NCBI GenBank assembly: GCA_017883285.1
Contig: JADGNV010000040.1
Coordinates: forward strand, 1 to 35,205
Length of the DNA stretch: 35,205 nucleotides
Direction of reading: 5' to 3'
Source: Candidatus Aminicenantota bacterium
GTDB lineage: Bacteria > Acidobacteriota > Aminicenantia > Aminicenantales > UBA4085
Every line of letters begins with the position of its first letter. Position 1 is the stretch's first letter. This document shows positions 1-7,446 of the stretch, piece by piece. The translations under genes and the position numbers were made by a program. The notes beneath the pieces were generated by a model. That model saw only the letters and a program-made list of their open reading frames with translations, was not told where the DNA came from and did not search any database.

Positions 1-64
1 ATGATAACATTAAAAGGCGTTAGTGTCTAAAAAAGAGGGTTTCTTTTTTTTAAAGGAGGGATTT

Positions 65-2899
65 ATGGGTAAAAAAGCTTTTTTCATGACAGTTGTTCTC
101 CTGATTGCCGGCCTGGCGTTTGCGCAGACCCAAACCGGCAACATCGTCGGCCGTGTTCTTACGCCGGAGGGCGAAGGACTGCCGGGAGTCTCTGTAACTC
201 TCACCTCTCCGGCCATGATCATTCGATCGCTGAGCGCCATCACAGGCGCGAGAGGGGCTTTCCGGTTCATGGCCCTGGCGCCCGGCGATTACCAGATCAC
301 ATTCGAACTTTCGGGGATGAAAACGGTGATCCGCAAGGAAGTGAAGGTTGAGGTCGCCGGGACGGCGACGCTCGACATCACGATGGAGATAAAAGGCCTC
401 GAAGAGAACGTCACGGTTATCGGACAGAGCCCGACGATCGACAAGCAGCGGACGGCCCGTCCCGCCAACCTGGACAAGATGTTTCTCCAATCACTCCCTG
501 CTCCGCGCAACCTGGGAACCTTTGTCAACATGGCCCCGGGCATCACAAACGATTCCGCCTATGGCGGCTCGACCATGGACAATTCCTACCTTCTGGACGG
601 CGTGAACCTGGTTGACGCTGCCACCGGTACGGCGAGTGTCGGTTTTGGCCTTGATATTATGGAAGAAATTGGGATCCAGGCAGGCGGCTTATCTGCCGAG
701 TACGGCAGTGTCCGCGGAGCCATGATCAACGTTGTGACCAAATCGGGCGGCAATAAATTCAGCGGCAGCGGCTCCTTCTACTTCAACCAGGAGAAGTTGA
801 AATCTGATAATACGAAAGGCACGCCGCTGGCGGGATCCAAGAGCGGAAATAAGGTGGAAATCGAGCCGGTTTTCACCCTGGGCGGACCGATCATCAAGGA
901 CAAACTGTGGTTCTTTTTGAACGCCAGTTTCGATCAGACAGAAGCTTTTGTGGCCGGCTATCCTGCCGGCGTTACCCCGGGCAACGAGAAACCCTTCAAA
1001 ACCATGTTGCCGTACCCCTATCTCAAACTGAGCTTCCAGCCGGGACCTAATGACAAATTTATGCTTTCCTACAACTACTCCGACCGTATCACGGACGATA
1101 GGGGTGCCTCCAAGTTTAGTGCGGAGAGCGTCACGATCCTGCAGACAAGCCCGTCCCATGTTTTTAATGCCCAGTGGACCAAATTTTTTGGAAGCAACTT
1201 CTTCGCCAACGCGAGATACGGCATGGTCCTTTACCAATTGCTCCTCAATGCCAAAGGCAATCAGGCCCAGGTTGTTGATAATAATACGGGGATTTCCACC
1301 GGCAACGCCTGGCGGAACCAGGATCTTTACACCCGCAATCGGTTCCAGTTCAATGCCGATGCCACCGCGTTTATCGACAACCTTGCCGGCACCCATGAGC
1401 TCAAATTCGGGGGTGAGATCCAATATGCCCATACAACCTGGGATATTCACGGTGTCGCCGATCCGGTCACTGGCGGCGCTTACATTGACATGTATGGGTC
1501 CACCTACTATGACACCCTTATCCTGAAAAACGGTGGTTTTAACCGCGTAGACAACGTCATTGATTATGCAGGCTTTGTTCAGGACAATTGGGCGATCACC
1601 CGGAATCTCAACCTCAGCCTCGGACTTCGCCTCGAATACAACAGTGTCGTTTATCCTGCTCAGAACCAGAATGAGGGCGACCTTGTATTCCTGGGCAAGA
1701 CCTACAACCGCAGCATTCCGGAAAGCATCACGATGTACAAATGGCTGGACCTGGCGCCCAGAGTGGGGCTCATCTATGACCTGTTTTCCGACGGCAAGAC
1801 GCTCTTCAAGGCCAGCTATTCACGTTACGTTATTCCCAACCAGACCGGCTTTGTCAACCTGGCCCATCCCAACGGCTGGTTCGGCTATTACCAGTATTTG
1901 AATCCAGACGGTTCGGTCCTGTACAATGCCGACGGTACGCCCAAAGTTTCTCTATGGGGAATGCCCGGAGGATTTAAAAACGGCGGCGCCCAGATAGGCT
2001 ACAAGGATTATAAACTGAAAGCAGGCCACACCGATGAGCTGACCATCGGCATTGAAAGAGAATTGTTTACAGACTTCTCCCTCGGCGCCCGGTATATCAG
2101 GAAATGGGACCGCGATCAGCCAAACCAGGTGGATGCCAACCAACTCGATATGGACAAACTGATGTCAACGGGCGAAATCGATTATAGCAAGAACTGGACA
2201 TCGAAAACGGTCGTCGATCCCTACAACGGCCAGACCCTGACCTACTACGAAAAGATCAATCTGACGACCACCCAGATTTACATCGTCAATCCTCCAGGGG
2301 CCGACAGGAACTATAGCGGATTTGAGTTCACTCTGAACAAACGGTTTTCCAAGGGGTGGGCGCTGAACGTTTCCTATGTCTATGCCAAATCTACCGGTTT
2401 GATCACAACGGGGCGAGCTGACGAATCCCTAGGCGGCGCCGCTGGAGGTTTCTACCAGAGTCCCAATGCCCATACCAATGCGAACGGCACACTGCCTCTG
2501 GAAAGGCGGCACCAGATCAAGGTGGAAGGTCTTATGAAGGGGCCATTTGGAATCAACCTCAGCGGGTATTTCAGATACTTCTCCGGCCTGCCCGTCACCC
2601 GGACTGCCTCCAACAACTATCTGGGTCTCGCCTTGAAGCAAAATGTTACAATCTATGCCGAAACGAGAGGTTCCACGTACTTGCCGCCCGTCGTGCAGCT
2701 TGACCTGAGGCTGGAAAAGACCGTCAAGATCAGTTCCCTCAACATCGGCTTCTTTGTGGATTGCTTCAATGTCTTCAACCGCGGAGTGGCCACGGGGATG
2801 TGGATGAATTCCAGCAATGTAGGAACTTACAAATACATGCAGATGACCGCCATTAACGATCCGCGCATTTACCAGCTCGGAGCCAAGATCACGTACTAA
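65..2899 (+). CDS. TonB-dependent receptor with N-terminal carboxypeptidase-regulatory domain
   Basis: Outer-membrane TonB-dependent transporter of about 944 residues, in the SusC/OmpA-related group common in Acidobacteriota and Aminicenantes. I place the start at ATG 65 because AAAGGAGGG lies just upstream (51-59) and a clean signal peptide follows (MGKKAFF..., hydrophobic core, cleavage near AFA-Q); an in-frame earlier start at 23 lacks these. After the signal comes a CarboxypepD_reg/CnaB-like fold (about residues 22-105, GNIVGRVLTPEGEGLPGVSV), then the plug (about 115-230, with DNSYLLDGVNLVD and AEYGSVRGAMINVVTKSGG) and a long 22-strand-type barrel. The last residue is Tyr after alternating residues (YQLGAKITY), as expected of a barrel terminal strand. 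Substrate is not deducible; oligopeptide or oligosaccharide uptake is an inference from the neighbouring hydrolases. It is monocistronic, ending at a strong terminator. Confidence 0.93.
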   Translation: MGKKAFFMTVVLLIAGLAFAQTQTGNIVGRVLTPEGEGLPGVSVTLTSPAMIIRSLSAITGARGAFRFMALAPGDYQITFELSGMKTVIRKEVKVEVAGTATLDITMEIKGLEENVTVIGQSPTIDKQRTARPANLDKMFLQSLPAPRNLGTFVNMAPGITNDSAYGGSTMDNSYLLDGVNLVDAATGTASVGFGLDIMEEIGIQAGGLSAEYGSVRGAMINVVTKSGGNKFSGSGSFYFNQEKLKSDNTKGTPLAGSKSGNKVEIEPVFTLGGPIIKDKLWFFLNASFDQTEAFVAGYPAGVTPGNEKPFKTMLPYPYLKLSFQPGPNDKFMLSYNYSDRITDDRGASKFSAESVTILQTSPSHVFNAQWTKFFGSNFFANARYGMVLYQLLLNAKGNQAQVVDNNTGISTGNAWRNQDLYTRNRFQFNADATAFIDNLAGTHELKFGGEIQYAHTTWDIHGVADPVTGGAYIDMYGSTYYDTLILKNGGFNRVDNVIDYAGFVQDNWAITRNLNLSLGLRLEYNSVVYPAQNQNEGDLVFLGKTYNRSIPESITMYKWLDLAPRVGLIYDLFSDGKTLFKASYSRYVIPNQTGFVNLAHPNGWFGYYQYLNPDGSVLYNADGTPKVSLWGMPGGFKNGGAQIGYKDYKLKAGHTDELTIGIERELFTDFSLGARYIRKWDRDQPNQVDANQLDMDKLMSTGEIDYSKNWTSKTVVDPYNGQTLTYYEKINLTTTQIYIVNPPGADRNYSGFEFTLNKRFSKGWALNVSYVYAKSTGLITTGRADESLGGAAGGFYQSPNAHTNANGTLPLERRHQIKVEGLMKGPFGINLSGYFRYFSGLPVTRTASNNYLGLALKQNVTIYAETRGSTYLPPVVQLDLRLEKTVKISSLNIGFFVDCFNVFNRGVATGMWMNSSNVGTYKYMQMTAINDPRIYQLGAKITY

Positions 2900-2914
2900 T
2901 TCGCTCAAGGTAGC

Positions 2915-2956
2915 GCAAAGGGAGACACTCGGTGTCTCCCTTTGCTTTCTTTTTTT
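2915..2956 (+). terminator. Rho-independent terminator of the TonB receptor gene
   Basis: A perfect 14-bp stem (2915-2928 pairing with 2932-2945, arms GCAAAGGGAGACAC and its complement) with a 3-nt loop is followed by a T-rich tract (TTTCTTTTTTT, 2946-2956). It starts 16 bases after the receptor stop. The stem is symmetrical but the T-run supports only the plus strand; the leftward TPR gene ends at 2992 and could use it only weakly. Confidence 0.93.
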
Positions 2957-2991
2957 GAAAAGGCGGGAGATTCTTTTCCCGAGAAATCGCC

Positions 2992-3984
2992 CTATTTGAT
3001 CTTGGATATTTTTTTGATGATGTCCTTGGCCAGGGCCACATCGGGATCGTCGGGGGGGCTGATTTCGACGAGTTTGTTGAAGGCCTCGACGGCCTTCAAG
3101 TTGTTCCCCTTGTTCAGCCAGGCAAACCCCAGCTTTAAATAGGATTTGGGCCAGTCCGGCTTGATCCGGATCGCCATCTCGTAGTACCGGATGGCCTCAT
3201 CGGCGTTGCCGGCCTGCATCATGATTTCGGCGACATTGTACGCCAGGGCATGGTCGGCGGGATCGATATCGATGGATTTTTTGAAGTATTGTTCGGCCTC
3301 TTTGAATTTATTCTGCCTCATATAGGCGTCCCCGATGCCGGCGTAGAGCTGGGCTATAAGCTTGTTGTCCTTTTTATCGGCCGCCTCGGCATTCAAGCCC
3401 TCAAGAACTTTCTGGTACTCGGCAATGGCCTTGTCATATTCCTGAAGCTCGATCAGGCAATTGGCCACATTGAGCCTGACCTTGTACAGAATCGGATATT
3501 TGTCGAGGAATCCCTGATAGAGGGCCAAAGCCTCGACGAATTTCTTTTGCTCATAAAGCGCATTCCCCTGAAGCAGCAATTCTTTTGAGCTGTCCGAGAT
3601 GCCCTCCGCCGCCGGCGCATTTCCGGCTGCTTTCTGCAGGACGATTTTTTTTTCCGGATTTTTCGTGACGCCGGAGACCTCCAATTGGATGAAGGATGAG
3701 GTAAAACCTTCCTTCGCCGCCGTCACGGTGACGACCCCTTTGCCCAAACCGATGAATCCCCACTGCCCTTTGCTGTTGGAAACGGCCGTCAATTTATTGG
3801 ATAACTGCGAGTATTGAAGCATGAGGGAAGCCCCCTCGATGGGATTTCCGGCCTCATCCACCACGGTTCCCGTCAGGCGGCCTGCCCCCCTCCCTTCCTG
3901 GGAGTAAAGCTTAGGCCCTGAAAAAGCCAATATCAGCAGTGACACATGAATGATGGCCAAGGCAGCTTTGTGCTTTTTCATCAT
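2992..3984 (-). CDS. Exported CarboxypepD_reg/TPR protein
   Basis: About 330 residues. The start is set at the first of two adjacent ATGs (3984) because AAGGAGAG lies just upstream and a signal peptide follows (MMKKHKAALAIIHVSLLILAF, cleavage near SQ-E); the frame stays open further upstream but overlaps the preceding gene. Residues about 33-120 form a carboxypeptidase-regulatory-like beta domain (GRLTGTVVDEAGNPIEGASL...). Residues about 130-325 are tandem tetratricopeptide repeats (for example ALYEQKKFVEALALYQGFLDKYP, AYMRQNKFKEAEQYF, AEIMMQAGNADEAIRYYEMA). It is a periplasmic or outer-membrane-associated protein-interaction scaffold; no catalytic motif is seen. It follows the GWxTD gene by 17 bases on the same strand, so the two are probably one transcript and may work in one complex. 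Confidence 0.88.
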   Translation of the reverse strand: MMKKHKAALAIIHVSLLILAFSGPKLYSQEGRGAGRLTGTVVDEAGNPIEGASLMLQYSQLSNKLTAVSNSKGQWGFIGLGKGVVTVTAAKEGFTSSFIQLEVSGVTKNPEKKIVLQKAAGNAPAAEGISDSSKELLLQGNALYEQKKFVEALALYQGFLDKYPILYKVRLNVANCLIELQEYDKAIAEYQKVLEGLNAEAADKKDNKLIAQLYAGIGDAYMRQNKFKEAEQYFKKSIDIDPADHALAYNVAEIMMQAGNADEAIRYYEMAIRIKPDWPKSYLKLGFAWLNKGNNLKAVEAFNKLVEISPPDDPDVALAKDIIKKISKIK

Positions 3985-4001
3985 CCTCTCTCCTTGCCGA
4001 T

Positions 4002-6116
4002 TCATTTTTTTTCTTTCAAAGCGTCCGTCTTCTTCTTGATCTCCGGCTGGTTCGGATCGAGCTGGAGGGATTTTTCCCAAGCGGCCAGGGCTTCTTTCGA
4101 CTTTCCCAGTTGGAAGTGGCATTCGCCGATGGCGTTGAGCAGAACCGCGTTGACGCCGAAATGGGAAACGGCTCGGTCGAACACGTCCATAGCGCCGGAG
4201 AAATCGCCCCGCATCTGGCGGGCCTGCCCAGCCAGAACGAAGATCTCATACTTGGGCGCTTGGGCTGGATTTAAGAAGGAGGAAAGCACCGAAATGGCCT
4301 TGTCGTAGTCTTTCAGAGCCACATAAGTTTGGCCTAGGGCCAGGGCCGTGTCGGCCGAGGACGGATCCCCTTGAAAGGCTTTTTCTAGATGGACCCTGGC
4401 CTCTTCCGGACGCCCGGCGTTATAGAGCTGCTCGCCGATGATGCGGCCGTACAAGGGATCCAGGAGGTCGGGCATGACCTTGGAATAGAACCACGGGCGG
4501 GGCACGGCGGCCTGAAAGGTGACGTCAAACTCCTCCGTCGCGGCGAGGAGCTCCTTTCCCTCCGCCATCAAGGAGACCTTCAAGCCGTAATGCGCGGGGA
4601 CAAAGTCGGTCAGCGGAAATTCCTCGAAGACGAAGGGCAGCTCGCCGTACTCGCCGATGGACCTTTCTTTCTCTCCGGCCGGCTGGCCGTTCTTTTGAAA
4701 AGCGAACCGGATCCGGCCCGACGGCCGCCGCTGAGGCGTGAAGTCGAAGACCTGGAGGGCCACGGTCAGCGTGTCCTTCCGGACAAAAATGCGGGACGGC
4801 TGGGCATACACCAGCCGGGGACCGAACTGAAAGGGCCTGAGCGTCTTTTTGGTCCGGTCCGTGGGCGCCGTTTTATATCCAAGGAGAGGCGAAGTCATCT
4901 GTAGGGCCGGGGTGTCTCCCGGAATGACGACCGTCTGCTCAAGCGAGGTGAATTCCTTGGAGACCTCGTTCTTGACGAGGATCGAGAGCTTATAGGTGCC
5001 CGGGATCAAGGGGAACAGGTCAAGAAGGTCGAACGGCTGGACATTGACGGCTTTCATCTGGGACTCATCCAGGTTCACGGTCATCGTCTTTTCGAACTGG
5101 TAGATCCTTTGGCCGGCGAGCGTCGAGGCCGTGCCGTTGATCTTCAAGGTCGTGTAGTACTTGTCCTCGTGGGCGTTCACCGACAGCCGTTTCGGTTCGA
5201 CGGCGTAGTGGACGAAGGTCAAACCGGCCGGGTCTTTGACGATCTTGACCTGGGAATCGCTGTCGAGATAGTTGGCCGAGTATTCCACCTCCACGGCGTC
5301 CTTGTATTCGAGGAACTTCTGGGCGTATCGTTCTTCGACCTGGGTCCGGGGCACGTCCTCGATCTTTTGGATCAACATGTCCGAAGCCAGGGTTGGACGG
5401 CCCATGGCCGACGCGCTCTCCCCCGGGAACAAGGACAAGGAGACATCGGCCAAGGCCGGCTCGATTTCACGGAGAGTCTGATAGGCCGTGATGTAATCCA
5501 GTGGATCGCCGGAGTAGCTGGGTATGAGCGCCTGGGGCCCGTCCCTGGCCGGGCTGTACAGCTTATAATCCCCCAGTCCTCCTTTCTGGTAGAAGACCAG
5601 GTTGAAACCGGTTGGAAGGCCGAGAGCTTCCTTGTTCTGATAGAACCAGACCTCCGTGGGATAGATCGTCGTCTTGCTCTCGAACTTCTGGACGTCGGTC
5701 GACTCGCCGAGGATGATGTAAATCCGGCCCCGGTCCGTCCTCCAGCCCGGCTGGCCCGCGGAGCGGCCGTAATAGTGGTTGACGTAATTGATCCGCCGGT
5801 AATGCTCGTTCTTGGCCTCGTTCAAGGGCGAGTCGGGGGTCGGATTACGGTGTTTCCAGAACGCCTCGGTGAACAGGTCCCGCTCACGGTCGGATTGGAG
5901 CTTCAGGAAGACGTCCCGCTCGAGCGGAGTGATGATATAGACGACCTCCTCGTCCAGCCATTTTTGATAGGATCCGGGCAGCTTGGGTTTTTGAGCGTCG
6001 CCCGCCCCCGCCAGCAGAAGACAAGCGGCGACAAGGATCAGGAGGGGATAGGAGTTTCCTTTTTCCGCGACGCGGCGAATTCCCGCTCCGGACGATGAAT
6101 CTATCCTCCTCACCAT
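4002..6116 (-). CDS. GWxTD domain-containing protein with C-terminal TPRs
   Basis: About 704 residues if translation starts at ATG 6116. The frame is open to 6191, but a good promoter (TTGACA-N18-TATAGT, minus strand) lies inside that extension and would transcribe only from about 6116, so the longer form is unlikely. The N-terminus has a hydrophobic signal segment (YPLLILVAACLLLAGAGDAQ) after a basic stretch. The GWxTD domain follows: LDEEVVYIITPLERDVFLKL, AFWKHRNPTP, and the name motif GWRTDRGRIYIILGE. The middle holds beta-rich segments of unknown role. The C-terminal ~150 residues are TPRs (RPEEARVHLEKAFQGDPSS, GKSKEALAAWEKSLQLDPN). GWxTD proteins are known mainly from Bacteroidota, Acidobacteriota and relatives and have no established biochemical role. 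First gene of a two-gene unit with the CarboxypepD_reg/TPR gene. Confidence 0.88.
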   Translation of the reverse strand: MVRRIDSSSGAGIRRVAEKGNSYPLLILVAACLLLAGAGDAQKPKLPGSYQKWLDEEVVYIITPLERDVFLKLQSDRERDLFTEAFWKHRNPTPDSPLNEAKNEHYRRINYVNHYYGRSAGQPGWRTDRGRIYIILGESTDVQKFESKTTIYPTEVWFYQNKEALGLPTGFNLVFYQKGGLGDYKLYSPARDGPQALIPSYSGDPLDYITAYQTLREIEPALADVSLSLFPGESASAMGRPTLASDMLIQKIEDVPRTQVEERYAQKFLEYKDAVEVEYSANYLDSDSQVKIVKDPAGLTFVHYAVEPKRLSVNAHEDKYYTTLKINGTASTLAGQRIYQFEKTMTVNLDESQMKAVNVQPFDLLDLFPLIPGTYKLSILVKNEVSKEFTSLEQTVVIPGDTPALQMTSPLLGYKTAPTDRTKKTLRPFQFGPRLVYAQPSRIFVRKDTLTVALQVFDFTPQRRPSGRIRFAFQKNGQPAGEKERSIGEYGELPFVFEEFPLTDFVPAHYGLKVSLMAEGKELLAATEEFDVTFQAAVPRPWFYSKVMPDLLDPLYGRIIGEQLYNAGRPEEARVHLEKAFQGDPSSADTALALGQTYVALKDYDKAISVLSSFLNPAQAPKYEIFVLAGQARQMRGDFSGAMDVFDRAVSHFGVNAVLLNAIGECHFQLGKSKEALAAWEKSLQLDPNQPEIKKKTDALKEKK

Positions 6117-6122
6117 GTCGGT

Positions 6123-6152
6123 ACTATATCGCCGGCCGGGCGACACTGTCAA
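6123..6152 (-). promoter_or_regulatory. Sigma-70-like promoter for the GWxTD gene
   Basis: On the minus strand a perfect -35 TTGACA (6152-6147) and a -10 TATAGT (6128-6123) are separated by 18 bases. The expected transcription start falls at about 6116-6117, which is the proposed ATG itself, so the mRNA may be leaderless or the true start may be slightly different. A GGTGAGGAGG stretch overlaps the first codons. Confidence 0.6.
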
Positions 6153-6345
6153 TAACCGCGAAAATCGCTCCCGAAGATCCAATCGGGACAAGAAATCCTC
6201 TCAAACCGGCTAAAAGACGAACGTTATCGATCCTGCGGTAAGGGAAAATGGTATGCTTAAGCTGTCTCAACCCACACTCAATGGAAGAGAACCTATTTTT
6301 TTACCTCGGAGCCCCAGAGGCGGGACGTCGGGAGGGAGGATGACC

Positions 6346-7446
6346 ATGAAGTTGAAAGCGGCGATATTGGCGGTTCTGGTCGCGGCCGGCGGCCTGCCCG
6401 CGCAGACCGGGCCGGCGGCGGCCGGGACGGCGCAGGCAACAGTAGCGGTACAGGCGGCGCGCCCCATCAAGGACGACGTCGGGTTCTGCTGGAACGCGGC
6501 GAGCATGAGAATCCTGGTCGATTATCTGGCGTCGCAGGAAAAGGAGAATTTTCCGACCGAGGGGCTCGCGGCTGCCGTTTCGCCCCACGACGATTATCTG
6601 TACGCCGGGCGGCTGTATTATCCGCTGTTCAAAGCCCTGCGGGCCAAAGAGGTCGTGATCTTCGGCGTCACGCACGGCGCCGTCCGCAAGGAGATCAAGG
6701 ACCCGCAGAGCGTGCTGATCCTGGACGAATATGCGTCCTGGCCCGGCGTCCTGAAGCCCATCGGCATTTCGCCGCTGCGGGAATACATCAAGGCGCGTCT
6801 CGACAAGAGCGCCTTCATCGTCAGCAACCGCGCCCACGAGCTCGAGCATTCCATCGAGGCGCTCCTTCCGTTCCTCCAGTATTTCAATCCCGAGGTCAAG
6901 ATCACGCCCATCATGGTCGCCCCGATGCCGTTCGAAAAGATGGAGGAGATTTCGGGGAAGCTGGCCGAGGTCATCGCCGCTTATATGAAGGAGAAGGGGC
7001 TGAAGGCCGGGCGGGATGTTTTCTTTCTGGTTTCCTCCGACGGCAACCACTACGGCAAGGACTTCAACAATTCCCCGTTCGGCGAAGGGGAGAAGGCCTG
7101 GGAGACGGCCCTGGCCCTCGACCGGCGGCTGATCGGCTCGTATCTCGAGGGCGGCCTCGCGGCGCCGAAAATCCAGGGCTTAACAAAAGAGCTTTGGGGA
7201 GCGACGTATGCCGACTACCGCAACACCTACTGGTGCGGCAAGTATTCGGTCCCCTTTGGGCTGCTCGCGGCCGAGAAGATCGTGCGGCGGGTCGAGGGCA
7301 AGGGACTGACCGGCCGGCTCATCCGGTATTCCGATACGTACAGCGAGGGTGTCCTCCCTCTCAAGAAGACCGGCATGGGGACGACCGCGCCGTTTTCGTT
7401 GCGGCACTGGGTGAGCTTTTTCTCAATCGGCTATTATTTGAATTAA
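6346..7446 (+). CDS. amrB: Exported MEMO-family protein (AmmeMemoRadiSam system protein B)
   Basis: About 366 residues. ATG 6346 is preferred: GGAGGGAGG (6331-6339) sits at normal spacing, whereas the in-frame ATG at 6340 abuts it. MEMO-family signatures are clear: SPHDDYLYAG (about 80-88), GVTHGA (about 108-112), HELEHSIEALLPFLQ (about 164-178), SSDGNHYG (about 230-237) and WCGKYSV (Cys about 297). His81, His110 and Cys297 line up with the metal-binding triad known for human MEMO1 (His49, His81, Cys244). Unlike typical cytosolic family members this one begins with a signal peptide (MKLKAAILAVLVAAGGLPAQ) followed by an Ala/Gly-rich linker, so it should act outside the cytoplasm. The usual radical-SAM and AMMECR1 partners are not in the window. 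The symbol is by family only. Its last 24 bases overlap the convergent glycoside hydrolase gene. Confidence 0.88.
   Translation: MKLKAAILAVLVAAGGLPAQTGPAAAGTAQATVAVQAARPIKDDVGFCWNAASMRILVDYLASQEKENFPTEGLAAAVSPHDDYLYAGRLYYPLFKALRAKEVVIFGVTHGAVRKEIKDPQSVLILDEYASWPGVLKPIGISPLREYIKARLDKSAFIVSNRAHELEHSIEALLPFLQYFNPEVKITPIMVAPMPFEKMEEISGKLAEVIAAYMKEKGLKAGRDVFFLVSSDGNHYGKDFNNSPFGEGEKAWETALALDRRLIGSYLEGGLAAPKIQGLTKELWGATYADYRNTYWCGKYSVPFGLLAAEKIVRRVEGKGLTGRLIRYSDTYSEGVLPLKKTGMGTTAPFSLRHWVSFFSIGYYLN

Noticed and set aside
4002-6191. Longer GWxTD protein starting at 6191
   Set aside because: The extra 25 codons lie upstream of a good promoter and have no RBS.
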